Shown: piece by piece, positions 42,724 through 52,438 of the stretch
Numbering within the stretch: position 1 is the stretch's first letter
How the letters are laid out: each line of letters begins with the position of its first letter
Assembly: GCA_000242935.3 (NCBI GenBank)
Contig: CP007053.1
Coordinates: forward strand, 248,001-312,000
Length of the DNA: 64,000 nt
DNA from: Opitutaceae bacterium TAV5
Lineage (GTDB): Bacteria; Verrucomicrobiota; Verrucomicrobiia; Opitutales; Opitutaceae
Direction of reading: 5' to 3'
The notes under the pieces: generated by a model
Seen by the model: only the letters and a program-made list of their open reading frames with translations
Database searches by the model: none
Told to the model about the DNA's origin: nothing
Made by a program: the position numbers and the translations under genes

Positions 42724-43043
42724 TGGTCTGGTATGGTTGTGTGTAGTCTTCTGCCTCCCGGAAAGCGGGAGGCAAAATTAAAAATGCTTCGCCTGCGGCG
42801 ATATAACAAGCACGACCATCCTTGCCATAAGCCCGGTCGATTCGCAAGTTGAACAGGATTCTTCTTCGCAAGGCGGGAACGGACGCCGCCGAAGGGCGAA
42901 GCCTTGCGCGAGGCCGGAGGCGACGGACGAGAGGACGGAGGGGTCGGGACTGGCCGCCGGAAGCGTGACCGCGAGGAGACCGGCAGGAAAGCCGATGAAA
43001 TCGGTGCAGCGCATGGTTGACGGCCTGCGACCAGGGGGAGGGG
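42724..43043. other. Intergenic region with hairpins
   Basis: No gene. 42752-42774 is a perfect hairpin (TGCCTCCCG-GAAAG-CGGGAGGCA) upstream of the lipoprotein start. 42865-42910 contains GCAAGGC...GCCTTGC. GC-rich text with CGAGGCCGGAGGCGACGG resembles the segment near 2590-2620. The RND operon should end and the lipoprotein promoter begin here. Confidence 0.5.
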
Positions 43044-44492
43044 TTACGGCGCGGCGGCTTCGGGTTGCCAGCCGCCGCCGAGAGAGCGATAGAGGCGGAC
43101 GAGGGCGAGGTACTGGTCGCGGCGGGCGCGGACGGCGTCGTTCTCGGCCGGATACAACTGCTGCTGCGCCTCGAGCACTTCGTAGTAGCTGGCGCGGCCG
43201 GCATCGTAGCGGTCGAAGGCGACGCCGACGGCTTTTTCGAGAGCGGCTACCCGGCGGTCCTGCTCGGCGCGGGAGAGGGCGATCTTGTCACGCGAGACGA
43301 GGGCCTCGCTGACCTCGTTGAGGGCGTTGAGCACGGCTTGTTCGTGCGTGAGGCGGGCCTCTTCCCAGCGGGCGCGGGCGGCGGCGACGCCGGCCTTGAT
43401 CCGCCCGCCCTGGAAAAGGGGGCCGGTGAGGCCGCCGAGGATCGACCAGAGGTTGCCGCTGCCGTGGGTAAAATCGGAGAGGTCGGGGCTGACGCGGCCG
43501 AGGGCGCCGGTGAGGTTGAGGCGGGGGTAATACTCGGCAATCGCCACGCCGATGTCGGCATTGGCGGCGCGAAGGTTTTGTTCGGTGCCGCGCAGGTCGG
43601 GGCGGCGCGCGAGGAGATCGGCGGGAAGGCCGGCAGGCAGAGCGGGCGGCGCGGCGAGGGCATCGAGCCTGGCCTGGCGTTCGACGGGGCCGGGAGGACG
43701 GCCGAGGAGGAGATTGATCTGGTTTTCCTTGAGGATGATTTCGCGTTCGAGGACGGGGATGGCGGCGGCGGTTTGCGCGACGGCGGCGGCGGCGCGGGCG
43801 GTCTCGATGGTGGAGGCGACGCCGCCCCGGAGGCGTTCGTCGAAGAGCTTGTAACTGCGCTCGAAGGATTCGCGGGTTTTTCGGGCGATGCCGAGCTCGG
43901 CGTCGAGCTCGAGAAGCTCGTACCAGGCCTGGGCGACGTCGGCGACCAGCGTAGTGACGACGGCATTACGCGCTTCCTCCGTGGCGAGGTAGCGGGCGCG
44001 GGCGGCTTCGTCGAGGCGGCGGACGCGGCCCCAGAGGTCGAGCTCCCACGATGCGCCGAGGACAGCGGTGGCATCGTCGCGCGTGGCGCCCAGCGGGGAG
44101 GGGCTGGGGTTGCCGGCGAACTGATTGCGGCCGCGGCTGGCGGCTCCGGAGTAATCGAGCGTGGGGTAATAGCCGGAGCGGGCCTGCGCGACGGCCTGGC
44201 GGGCCTGCTCGACGCGGGTGGCGGCGAGGGCGATGTCGTAATTGGCGGCGAGGGCGTCGCGGAGGAGGGCGGCGAGCGCGGGGTCGGTGTAGATCTGCCA
44301 CCAGGGGAGGTCGGCCGCGGTGGCGGCGGGTGAGCCGGCCGGATCGGCGACCGCACCGGTGCGGTAGCCGGAGGGGGTGGTGACGGGTCGGGGTTTGTAG
44401 TCGGGACCGACGGCGCAACCGGCAAGGAGGGCGGCAACCACCGTCAAAAGGCCGAAGACTGAAGGGCTGAAGGCTGAAGGTTTCGCAGACAT
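43044..44492 (-). CDS. RND efflux outer-membrane factor, NodT/OprM family
   Basis: 482 residues. Lipoprotein signal with LLAGC (Cys26) followed by AVGPDYKPRPV, the typical start of OprM/NodT proteins. Two outer-membrane-efflux repeats follow: WWQIYTDPALAALLRDALAAN with ARSGYYPTLDYSGAASRGRN, and LLARRPDLRGTEQNLRAANA with IAEYYPRLNLTGALG. Each gives half of a trimeric barrel-plus-tunnel. It lies 30 nt after the RND pump gene and completes the tripartite complex. The N-terminal coding part contains short GGCTGAAGGCTGAAGG repeats that also flank the junction with the pump gene. Confidence 0.93.
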   Translation of the reverse strand: MSAKPSAFSPSVFGLLTVVAALLAGCAVGPDYKPRPVTTPSGYRTGAVADPAGSPAATAADLPWWQIYTDPALAALLRDALAANYDIALAATRVEQARQAVAQARSGYYPTLDYSGAASRGRNQFAGNPSPSPLGATRDDATAVLGASWELDLWGRVRRLDEAARARYLATEEARNAVVTTLVADVAQAWYELLELDAELGIARKTRESFERSYKLFDERLRGGVASTIETARAAAAVAQTAAAIPVLEREIILKENQINLLLGRPPGPVERQARLDALAAPPALPAGLPADLLARRPDLRGTEQNLRAANADIGVAIAEYYPRLNLTGALGRVSPDLSDFTHGSGNLWSILGGLTGPLFQGGRIKAGVAAARARWEEARLTHEQAVLNALNEVSEALVSRDKIALSRAEQDRRVAALEKAVGVAFDRYDAGRASYYEVLEAQQQLYPAENDAVRARRDQYLALVRLYRSLGGGWQPEAAAP

Positions 44493-44522
44493 GGTGTGCA
44501 GTAAGCGGGTTGTTGTTTTTCT

Positions 44523-47500
44523 TCAGCCTTCAGCCTTCGGGCCTGGCAGGCTGTCGCCGGCGCCCGGTACAGGCGTTTCCCTTTTGCCGGTGAAGCGCTC
44601 CATCAGGTAGAAGGTGACCGGGATCAGGAAGATCGCGATGACGGTGGCGGCGAGCATGCCGCCGATGACGGTAAAGCCCATCACCTGGCGCGAGAGCGCG
44701 CCGGCGCCGGCGGCCTTGGCGAGAGGCACGCAGCCGAGGATGAAGGCGAAGCTCGTCATCAGGATGGGCCGCAGGCGCAGGCGCGCGCCTTCGAGCGTGG
44801 CCTCGATGAGCGGCTTGCCCTGCTCGACGCCCATCTTCGCGAACTCGACGATGAGAATGGCGTTTTTCGCCGCCAGGCCGATCAGCATGACGAGACCGAT
44901 CTGGGCGTAGATGTTGTTTTCGTAGTGGCCGACCATGAGGCCGAGGAAGGCGCCGAAGATGGCGACGGGCGTGCCGAGGAGAACGCTGAAGGGCAGCGTC
45001 CAGCTTTCGTACTGGGCGGCGAGGATGAGGAACACACAGAAGAGCGAGAACGCGAAGATGGCGGCGGCGCCGATGCCTTCCTGCGCCTGTTTTTCCTGGA
45101 AGCTCATGCCGAGGTAGTCGTAGCCCATTTCCCTGGGCATGGTGGCGGCGAACGTTTCCTCGAGCGCTTTCATCGCCTGCGCGCTGCTGTAACCCGGGGC
45201 GGCGGAGACGTTGAACTGGGCGCTGCGGAAGAGGTTGTAGCGCATGGTGAATTCGGGACCCTGGGTATTCCTGACGGTCGTGAGGGTGGAGAGGGGCACC
45301 ATGTCACCACCGGCGTTGCGCACGTAGAACTGGCCGAGGCGGGTGGTATCGGTGCGGTACTCGCCTTCGGACTGGACGTAGATCTGCCACTGGCGGCCGA
45401 AGCGGTTGAAGTAGTTGACGAAGGCGCCGCCCATGAAGGCCTGGAGGGTCTGGTAAACGGAGCCGATCTGGACTCCCTGTTTGAGGACCTTGTCGCGGTC
45501 AACGTCGATGAAGACCTGGGGGACGGTGGGCAGGAAGGTCGTGGTGGCGGAGGCGATTTCGGGGCGTTTCTTTACCGCGTCGAGGAAGGTCTGGACGTTG
45601 GAGGCGAGAAACTCGAGTTCGCGTCCGGAGCGGTCCTGGAGGATGAAGGTCACGCCGCCGGCATTGCCGATGCCGGGAATGGCCGGGGGAGAAAAGGCGA
45701 AGCCGATGCCTTCGGAGAATCGGGAGAACTCCCGGTTCACGCGCCGGAGGATGGCTTCGTATTTCTCTTCGGGACTTTTGCGCTCGTCCCATTTTTTGAG
45801 AGAGACGAAGAAGAAGCCGCTGTAGGTGTTTTGCACGCTGCTGAGCATGCTGTAGCCGCTGACGCCGGTGACGTGTGCGACGCCGGGAGTTTTCCGGAGG
45901 ATTTCGGTGGCCCTGGCCATGAGCTCGTTGGTGCGGCCGAGCGAGGCTGCATCCGGAAGCTGGATACCGGCGAAGAAATATCCCTGGTCTTCTTCCGGAA
46001 GGAAGCTGGAGGGGATGCGTTTGCCGAGGAGACCGGTCAGAACGCAGACGCCGGCGAGCAGGATGATGGCGACGAGGCTTTTCCGGATGAAGAAACGGCA
46101 GATGCCGACGTAGCCGTCGGTGGCGCGTCCGAAAACGCGGTTGAATCCGTTGTAGAAGGGCTGGAGGAGGCCGCCTTTTTTCTTCGGGCGGAGGAGCAGG
46201 GCCGAAAGCGCGGGCGAGAGGGTCAGGGCGTTGAAGGCCGAGAGGAGGACGGAGACCGCGATGGTGACGGCGAATTGCTGGTAGAGGCGACCGGTGATGC
46301 CGGGGATGAAGGCCGTGGGCACGAACACGGCGGCCAGGATGATGGCGATGGCGATGACGGGACCGGAGACCTCCTGCATGGCCTTGAGCGTGGCGTCCTT
46401 CGGGCTGAGGCCTTTTTCGATGTGATGCTCGACGGCTTCGACCACGACGATGGCATCGTCGACGACGAGACCGATCGCGAGCACGAGGCCGAAGAGCGAG
46501 AGGGTATTGAGCGAAAAGCCGAGAAGGGGGAAAAGGGCGAAAGTACCAATGAGGGAGACGGGAACAGCGAGGAGGGGGATGAGGGTGGCGCGCCAGCCCT
46601 GGAGGAAGACGAAGACAACGATGATCACGAGGACGAGGGCTTCGACGAGGGTATGGACGATCTCCTTCATGCCTTCGGTGACGGCGAGGGTGGTATCCAT
46701 CGCGAGGACACAGGTCATGTCTTCGGGAAAGCTTTTGGAGAGTTCCGCCATGAGAGCCTTGGCGCCGTTGGCGGCGGCGAGGGCGTTGGAGCCGGGGAGC
46801 TGGTAAAGGGCGAGAATGGCGGAGGGTTTGCCGTCGAGGGTGCCGTTGAGGCCGTAGGTCTGGGAGCCGAGTTCGATGCGGGCGACATCGCCGAGGCGGA
46901 CAAAAGAGCCGTCGGGGGCGGCGCGGAGGACGATCTGTGCGAACTGGTCTTCGGTCTCGAGGCGGCCCTGCGCGCGGACGGCCCAGGTGAATTCCTGGCC
47001 CGGGGGCACGGGCTCGCCGCCGATCTGGCCCGAGGGGTTGACGTTGTTTTGTGACTGGATGGCGGAGACGATTTCGGGAACGGTGATATTGAGCTTGGCG
47101 AGCTGGTCGGGGCGTATCCAGACGCGTATGGCATACTGGCCCGCGCCAAAAACGGTGACGCTCGCGATGCCCCCGACGCGGGTCAGGGCGTCGTTGAGAT
47201 TGATGTAGGCGTAGTTGGCCAGGAAGGTGCCGTCATAGGTGCCCCCGGGCGAGGTGAGGGCAAAGACGAGGAGGGGCGAGGCGAGGGATTTCTGGACGGT
47301 GACTCCCTGGTCGCGCACGCTTTGGGGAAGCTGCGAATCGGCCTGGCTGGCGCGCATCTGGGCAAGCACCTGATCGGTGTTGGGATCGGTGCCGAGGGCG
47401 AAATTCACGGTGAGCGTCATCTGCCCGTTGTTGGCGTTCACCGAGTACATGTAGTTCATGTGGTCGACGCCGGACATTTGTTGCTCGATGGGGGTGGCGA

Positions 47501-47681
47501 CGGCCTGTTCGAGCGTGAGGGCGTCGGCGCCGGGATAGGTGGCCTTGATCTGGATTTCGGGAGGAACGATGTCGGGGAACTGCGCGACGGGGAGCGAGGT
47601 GATCGAAACGGCTCCGATAACGACCATCAGGATGGCGATGACCATCGCGACGATGGGGCGGTTGATGAAGAATCTGGCCAT
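44523..47681 (-). CDS. RND multidrug efflux pump, HAE1 (AcrB/MexB) family
   Basis: 1052 residues, the usual HAE1 length. Start MARFFINRPIVAMVIAILMV is the family's first membrane helix. PGADALTLEQAVATPIEQQM and the porter-domain regions follow. The proton relay Asp-Asp pair is in GLVLAIGLVVDDAIVVVEAV in TM4. The second half repeats the layout (NDALTLSPALSALLLRP, GAFLGLMVGH, LVMLIGLAAKNAILIVEFAK). It is an inner-membrane proton-driven pump; substrates cannot be read but hydrophobic drugs, dyes or detergents are typical. The gene lies between adaptor and outer-membrane-factor genes on the same strand, in the order adaptor, pump, channel. Confidence 0.95.
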   Translation of the reverse strand: MARFFINRPIVAMVIAILMVVIGAVSITSLPVAQFPDIVPPEIQIKATYPGADALTLEQAVATPIEQQMSGVDHMNYMYSVNANNGQMTLTVNFALGTDPNTDQVLAQMRASQADSQLPQSVRDQGVTVQKSLASPLLVFALTSPGGTYDGTFLANYAYINLNDALTRVGGIASVTVFGAGQYAIRVWIRPDQLAKLNITVPEIVSAIQSQNNVNPSGQIGGEPVPPGQEFTWAVRAQGRLETEDQFAQIVLRAAPDGSFVRLGDVARIELGSQTYGLNGTLDGKPSAILALYQLPGSNALAAANGAKALMAELSKSFPEDMTCVLAMDTTLAVTEGMKEIVHTLVEALVLVIIVVFVFLQGWRATLIPLLAVPVSLIGTFALFPLLGFSLNTLSLFGLVLAIGLVVDDAIVVVEAVEHHIEKGLSPKDATLKAMQEVSGPVIAIAIILAAVFVPTAFIPGITGRLYQQFAVTIAVSVLLSAFNALTLSPALSALLLRPKKKGGLLQPFYNGFNRVFGRATDGYVGICRFFIRKSLVAIILLAGVCVLTGLLGKRIPSSFLPEEDQGYFFAGIQLPDAASLGRTNELMARATEILRKTPGVAHVTGVSGYSMLSSVQNTYSGFFFVSLKKWDERKSPEEKYEAILRRVNREFSRFSEGIGFAFSPPAIPGIGNAGGVTFILQDRSGRELEFLASNVQTFLDAVKKRPEIASATTTFLPTVPQVFIDVDRDKVLKQGVQIGSVYQTLQAFMGGAFVNYFNRFGRQWQIYVQSEGEYRTDTTRLGQFYVRNAGGDMVPLSTLTTVRNTQGPEFTMRYNLFRSAQFNVSAAPGYSSAQAMKALEETFAATMPREMGYDYLGMSFQEKQAQEGIGAAAIFAFSLFCVFLILAAQYESWTLPFSVLLGTPVAIFGAFLGLMVGHYENNIYAQIGLVMLIGLAAKNAILIVEFAKMGVEQGKPLIEATLEGARLRLRPILMTSFAFILGCVPLAKAAGAGALSRQVMGFTVIGGMLAATVIAIFLIPVTFYLMERFTGKRETPVPGAGDSLPGPKAEG

Positions 47682-47846
47682 GACTGGAAAAGGTGGGAAG
47701 CGTGGAACGGATGTTTTTTCCGGAAGGATTTACCGGCTGCAGGGAGACCCGGCAGGCTCGGGAAGAACGCCGGCCGCAGGATCGTTTTCCCGCGACGTTT
47801 GCTCCTGTATTCGGCTGTTCATGACGGGGCGGCGGGGCGGACCGGA

Positions 47847-49061
47847 TCAGGCTTTGGGCGGGGCGGGGGCCTTCTTTTCCTCGTAAGGCGTGGCGTGGAG
47901 CGGGCCGCCGGCGCGGGCTCGCTGGACGCCTTCGACGATGACGGTCTCGCCGGGCTTGAGGCCGTCCCGGATGATCCATCCGCCGGCGACGCGTTCGCCG
48001 GTCTTCACCGGCCGGACAACCGCCTTGTTGTCGTCCCCGAGGACGAGCACCTGGTAGCTGCCCTGAAGTTCGAGGATGGCGCGCTGCGGGACGACGACAA
48101 CGCCCTTCTCCACGTGGGTGCGGGCGCGAACACGGCAGAACATGCCGGGGCGCAGGATGTGGCCGGGGTTCGGAAATTCGCCGGCGATGCGGATGGCGCC
48201 GGTGCCGACGCTGACTTCGCGATCGGCAAACCGGAAGACGCCTTTCTGCGGATAGGTGGCGCCGTCGCCGAGGATGAGTTCGAGTTCGATGTGGAGTTTC
48301 CTGACGAGGTCGTCGGTATCGGCGCCGGACAGGGAGCCGGCAGCGGCGTCGGCGGAAGCACGGGTCTGGACGAGGGCGATGGCGTTGAGGTACTCCTGCT
48401 CGCTGGCGGAAAAATACACGCGGATGGGATCGACGGCGGAGAGCGTGGCGAGTTCGCCGCTGGCCTGGCTGACGAGGTCGCCGATCTGGCCTTTGGCGAT
48501 GCCGGCAATGCCATCGATGGGCGCGGTGATCCGGGTGAAGCCGAGATCGAGCCGGGCCTTTTCAAGGGTTGCCTTGGCTCCGTCGACTCCGCCCCGGGCG
48601 GCGGCGTTGGACTGGATGGCATCGTCGAGCTCCTGCTGGCTGACGGCCTGCGTGGCGGCAAGCGGACGGAGGCGGTTGACGTCGATTTCGGTCTTCTTGA
48701 AGCGGGCCTCGGCTTCGACCAGCGCGGCCTTGGCCTGGTCCACGGCGGCGACGAAGGGACGGTCGTCGATCTCGAAGAGGAGCTGGCCTTTTTTCACGAA
48801 GGAGCCTTCGTCGTAGACGACTTTTTGCAGGTAGCCGGTCACCTGGGGGCGGATGACGGCGTTGGTGGTGCCATCGAGCGTGCCGACCCATTCGCGGTAG
48901 ATGGGGACGTCGGCGGGTTGCACCTTGATGACCTGCACCTCGGCCGGCGGGGGCGGCGGAGGCGGCCCGGCCTTGCGGCAGGCGGCGGGGAAAAACGCGG
49001 CCCCCAGGATACAGGCAAACGGAATGCCGGACCCGGGACGAATGAAGCAGGATATATTCAT
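47847..49061 (-). CDS. RND periplasmic adaptor (membrane fusion protein) lipoprotein
   Basis: 404 residues from ATG 49061; the frame continues 17 codons upstream but without a good start. Lipobox FPAAC (Cys28) is followed by a PPPPPPP stretch. Barrel-sandwich/lipoyl halves are VIRPQVTGYLQKVVYDEGSF and LGFTRITAPIDGIAGIAKGQ, around a coiled-coil hairpin (about 105-175, FVAAVDQAKAALVEAEARFK). The C-terminal beta-barrel and membrane-proximal domain have MFCRVRARTHVEKGVVVVPQ. It bridges the inner-membrane pump and the outer channel encoded next. A 165-nt gap separates it from the pump gene. Confidence 0.93.
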   Translation of the reverse strand: MNISCFIRPGSGIPFACILGAAFFPAACRKAGPPPPPPPAEVQVIKVQPADVPIYREWVGTLDGTTNAVIRPQVTGYLQKVVYDEGSFVKKGQLLFEIDDRPFVAAVDQAKAALVEAEARFKKTEIDVNRLRPLAATQAVSQQELDDAIQSNAAARGGVDGAKATLEKARLDLGFTRITAPIDGIAGIAKGQIGDLVSQASGELATLSAVDPIRVYFSASEQEYLNAIALVQTRASADAAAGSLSGADTDDLVRKLHIELELILGDGATYPQKGVFRFADREVSVGTGAIRIAGEFPNPGHILRPGMFCRVRARTHVEKGVVVVPQRAILELQGSYQVLVLGDDNKAVVRPVKTGERVAGGWIIRDGLKPGETVIVEGVQRARAGGPLHATPYEEKKAPAPPKA

Positions 49062-49142
49062 CGGAGTAGTGGTAGGTGCGTTACGGAAAAAGCAGAACCC
49101 GAAAGCCGACACCCGAAGCCGAATCGGAAAAAACCCCGGAGG

Positions 49143-50198
49143 TCAATGCCGGTCTGGCGGGTCGCCGGAAGGAGAAAGGTCGGGGTAGATGCGAGCCCAG
49201 TCGGCGGATACGCTGACGGTCGTCCATCTGTTGTCGGCAGCGGCTGTGAGCGAAGCGGTGTCGTCCTGCCCGTAACGGGGATCGCGGAAGCCGTCGTCGT
49301 GGCTGACGAGGAGCTGGAGCGAAGGGCGGCCGGCAGCCGCGGAATCTTTTTGCGAGGCGCGCAGCATGGCGACATCGGTGCCGGTGCCGATGTTGCCGCA
49401 GGCGAGAATCGGCGGGCGGCCAATGCGCTCGCGGATGGCGGCGACGCGGGTCTCGCCTTCGTTGAAGGCTTCGATCCCGGGCAGCAGCCAGGCGACTTCG
49501 CGGTCCCCGACGCGGCGGCGCTCGCTTCTGAATGTGCTGCCGATGACGCGTCCGGGCGGGATGCCGTAGAGCGGCTCCGCTATGACCCGCAAAAACACCT
49601 CGGTGTTGCCCGAGCAGAGCCAGACCGCGAATCCGCGAGCCTGCAGCAACGCGATCAGCTCGACCATCGGCTGATAGACCATGCCCGCCGCGGTGCGGCG
49701 GGTGTCGGGGTACTGAAACCTCCCCAGCCAGGAACCGGCATGCGCGGCGACCTCGGCTTCGTCGCGGTTGCCGTACGCCAGCGTGACGATTTGCCGCAGG
49801 GCCGTCGTGCTGTTGGCGGCCATCCATGCGGTGTCGTTGGTGGCGAGTGCGCGCACGACGGGCTGTTCGGCCAGCGTCGGCTCGGCGGCGACGCGCTCCC
49901 GGAGCAGCGAGGTCACGAACAGCAGCTCCGCACTCGCCGGCTGCTCGGGAAACAGCGTGCCGTCGTGATCGAACACCGCAATGCGGTCCGCCGGTGGCAC
50001 GAACGAGGGCGAGTCCGCGGTCGAAACCGCCGCGACAAACGCCAGGATCGCAGCCTTGGACGGCGTCTCGCGCCACGAAGGCAACGGGTCGGCCCAGGCG
50101 GTGGTCACCGCGGCGGCGATCATCGCCACAGCGGCAATGACGGACGCCAGGGACGCCGGCACGAAAACGGCCGGGCCGCTCATGCGCGGCGTTTTCAC
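49143..50198 (-). CDS. Secreted HAD-superfamily phosphatase
   Basis: 351 residues from GTG 50198, which overlaps the stop of the preceding gene as GTGA; ATG at 50183 is an alternative, but the GTG start gives the signal peptide its basic residues (VKTPRMSGPAVFVPAS). The signal ends about TTAWA. HAD motif I is FDHDGTLF with Asp77 and Asp79; motif II region WLCSGNTEVFL; the C-terminal acidic motif is ACGNIGTGTDVAML. Helical cap regions intervene. It is probably a periplasmic phosphomonoesterase. It is coupled to a lipoprotein gene that precedes it, and precedes the RND adaptor by 81 nt. Confidence 0.8.
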   Translation of the reverse strand: MKTPRMSGPAVFVPASLASVIAAVAMIAAAVTTAWADPLPSWRETPSKAAILAFVAAVSTADSPSFVPPADRIAVFDHDGTLFPEQPASAELLFVTSLLRERVAAEPTLAEQPVVRALATNDTAWMAANSTTALRQIVTLAYGNRDEAEVAAHAGSWLGRFQYPDTRRTAAGMVYQPMVELIALLQARGFAVWLCSGNTEVFLRVIAEPLYGIPPGRVIGSTFRSERRRVGDREVAWLLPGIEAFNEGETRVAAIRERIGRPPILACGNIGTGTDVAMLRASQKDSAAAGRPSLQLLVSHDDGFRDPRYGQDDTASLTAAADNRWTTVSVSADWARIYPDLSPSGDPPDRH

Positions 50199-50839
50199 GG
50201 GATGAGCTTCTGTTCGCGGAGCACCGCGCCGAGCGCATCCACCGTCTCCTTGACGAGATTGCTGACGCTGGACGGGTTGACCGTCTCGGTGGTGCCGGAC
50301 CAGAGCAGCTTGTCGGTGGCGGCGGCGTAGATGTTGGTCTCGATCATGATCGTGCGGTTGGTGTATTCGAGACCGTTCTCCGCATAGAGCGGCATGAGCG
50401 CATAGCCAGGCCCCCAGTAATCGCGCAGCGAGGCGTAGGCGTCCGGATAGACGCTGCCGGGTGTGTAACCGAGTTCGGTGCGGTCGGCGACCGGACGCAT
50501 GATGACGATGCCGTCCACTCCGGCCTTGCGTGCGACCTCGTCGAGATCGGCGACGTCTTTCAGGTCGTTGACATCGGCCAGCACGGAATAACCCGTCACC
50601 ACCTCGACGCTGCGGACGGCGTTGCGCACGGTATCCTCGGCCTGACGGCGGCGGGAAGGATCGGCAATGGTGCAGACAACGAGGATCTTTTTGAACCGGA
50701 GCTGGCTCACTTCGGGGTCTTTCCAGCTCTTCTCGACCTTGGTCGACGAACAGCCGGAGAGCAGCAGCGCGGACGCGGAAACAGCCGCCGCCACGAGGGC
50801 GAACAGCGGGCGGGACAGGAAGCGGGATGGTTTTTTCAT
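50195..50839 (-). CDS. Lipoprotein, DUF4136-like
   Basis: 214 residues. The signal MKKPSRFLSRPLFALVAAAV ends at LLLSGCSS (Cys30). The mature protein has the alternating strands of small periplasmic lipoprotein families (RFKKILVVCTIADP, GVDGIVIMRPVADRTELGY, ANIYAAATDKLLWSGTTE-type pattern) and ends EQKLIP. It looks like the DUF4136 type, unknown function. Its stop codon overlaps the start of the HAD phosphatase, so they are co-translated. The gene is divergent from purD; the 220 bp between them should hold both promoters. Confidence 0.7.
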   Translation of the reverse strand: MKKPSRFLSRPLFALVAAAVSASALLLSGCSSTKVEKSWKDPEVSQLRFKKILVVCTIADPSRRRQAEDTVRNAVRSVEVVTGYSVLADVNDLKDVADLDEVARKAGVDGIVIMRPVADRTELGYTPGSVYPDAYASLRDYWGPGYALMPLYAENGLEYTNRTIMIETNIYAAATDKLLWSGTTETVNPSSVSNLVKETVDALGAVLREQKLIP

Positions 50840-51059
50840 GGGAAAGAAGCCTTGCAGTGTGCCTGCTCCCTCGCCGGCGTCCACCGGTTTGTGCAAAAAC
50901 CTGGTCGCCCGCCCGCTCCCGCGACACGTCCGGTTCCGGTATTTCCGCCATTTGTACCCCGTCCGGCGCGCTTTTGGCTTCCCATGCCCGCCGCACGATC
51001 TTCCCTTGCCGGTTAACTCGACACAACACCGACAACCGCAAACCACCCGCTTCCCGACC

Positions 51060-52424
51060 GTGGCTTCCTCTCCCGCCTCTCCGTCCTCCCCGTCAACCGC
51101 GCCGCTGCCTCGCACCGTGCTCATCGTCGGCTCCGGCGGCCGCGAACACGCGCTCGTCAAGGCCGTCCTCGCTTCGCCTGCCGCCCCGCGCGTCCTCTGC
51201 GCACCGGGCAACGCCGGCATCGCCGACGAGGCCGCCTGCTTCCCCGTCGCCGCCGACGACATCCCCGGCCTCGTCGCCCTCGCGCAGCGCGAACAGGCCG
51301 GGTTCGTCATCGTCGGCCCCGAAGTGCCGCTCTCGCTCGGCCTCGTCGATGCGCTCGCCGCCGCCGGCATCCCCGCCTACGGCCCCAAAGCCGACGGCGC
51401 CCGCCTCGAAGCCTCGAAAATTTTCACCAAGCAGATCCTGCAAAAATACAAAATCCCGACCGCGCCCGCCGGGATCTTCAATGGCGCCGAGCTCGACGCC
51501 GCCCTCGACTACATCCGCCGCCGCGGCGCGCCCATCGTGATCAAGGCCGACGGCCTCGCCGCCGGCAAGGGCGTGATCGTCGCACAGACCCTCGCCGAAG
51601 CCGAAGCCGCCGCCCGCGACATGCTCTCCGGCGGCAAGTTCGGCGCCGCCGGCAGCCAGATCCTCGTCGAGGACTGCCTCACCGGCGAAGAGACCTCCAT
51701 TCTCGTCGTCGTTTCCGGCCGCGATTATTTCGTGCTGCCCACGTCGCAGGATCACAAGCGTATCGGAGAAGGCGATACCGGCCCCAACACCGGCGGCATG
51801 GGCACGTATTCGCCCGCCGACGTCGTCACCCCCGCCCTCCTCGACCGCATCGACCGCGAGATCGTCAAACCCTCGGTCAACGCCATCGCCGACGAAGGCA
51901 TCGATTTTCGCGGCACGCTCTTCATCGGCATCATGCTCACGCCCGATCCCGCCGCGCCTGCCGACCCCGCCGCGGCCATCCCCCAGGTGCTCGAGTACAA
52001 CACCCGCTTCGGCGACCCCGAGACGCAGGTCGTGCTCCCGCGCGTCGAGGGCGACGTCCTCGCGCTGCTCTGGGCCGCCGCCCGCGGCACGCTCGGCAGC
52101 GTGAAAACCGGCGTGAAAGCCGACCACGCCCTTTGCGTCGTCATCGCCGCGAAAGGTTATCCCGACGCCTACCCGAAAGGTGACGTCATCACGATCCCCG
52201 CCGCCTCCGCGCTCCCGGCAGGTGTTCACATCATCCATGCCGGCACGGCAAAGGACGCCGTCGGCCGGACTGTCACCGCCGGCGGTCGCGTGCTCGGCGT
52301 CACCGCCGTGGCCGCCACGTTGCCCGAAGCCGCCGCCCGCGCCTACGCCGCCTGCGAACAGATCGGCTGCGCCAGCAAATATTACCGCCGCGACATCGGC
52401 GCGAAGCAGCTCAACCGCCGTTAG
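51060..52424 (+). CDS. purD: Phosphoribosylamine-glycine ligase
   Basis: About 454 residues from GTG 51060; GTG 51117, directly before LIVGSGGREHALVKAV, is an equally good start. The four GARS domains are clear: N-domain (LIVGSGGREHAL, FVIVGPEVPLSLGLVDAL), ATP-grasp (IVIKADGLAAGKGVIVAQTL, SQDHKRIGEGDTGPNTGGMG, LEYNTRFGDPETQV) and C-domain (YPDAYPKGDVITIP). It catalyses the second step of purine synthesis, ATP-dependent addition of glycine to phosphoribosylamine. No upstream ATG is in frame, so a non-ATG start is required unless the reading begins further upstream. Confidence 0.93.
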   Translation: MASSPASPSSPSTAPLPRTVLIVGSGGREHALVKAVLASPAAPRVLCAPGNAGIADEAACFPVAADDIPGLVALAQREQAGFVIVGPEVPLSLGLVDALAAAGIPAYGPKADGARLEASKIFTKQILQKYKIPTAPAGIFNGAELDAALDYIRRRGAPIVIKADGLAAGKGVIVAQTLAEAEAAARDMLSGGKFGAAGSQILVEDCLTGEETSILVVVSGRDYFVLPTSQDHKRIGEGDTGPNTGGMGTYSPADVVTPALLDRIDREIVKPSVNAIADEGIDFRGTLFIGIMLTPDPAAPADPAAAIPQVLEYNTRFGDPETQVVLPRVEGDVLALLWAAARGTLGSVKTGVKADHALCVVIAAKGYPDAYPKGDVITIPAASALPAGVHIIHAGTAKDAVGRTVTAGGRVLGVTAVAATLPEAAARAYAACEQIGCASKYYRRDIGAKQLNRR

Positions 52425-52438
52425 CCTCCCCCCCCGCC

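Noticed and set aside
47322-50330. Plus-strand open frame of 1002 codons
   Set aside because: Antisense to the RND adaptor, pump start and HAD phosphatase, all of which have clear family motifs.
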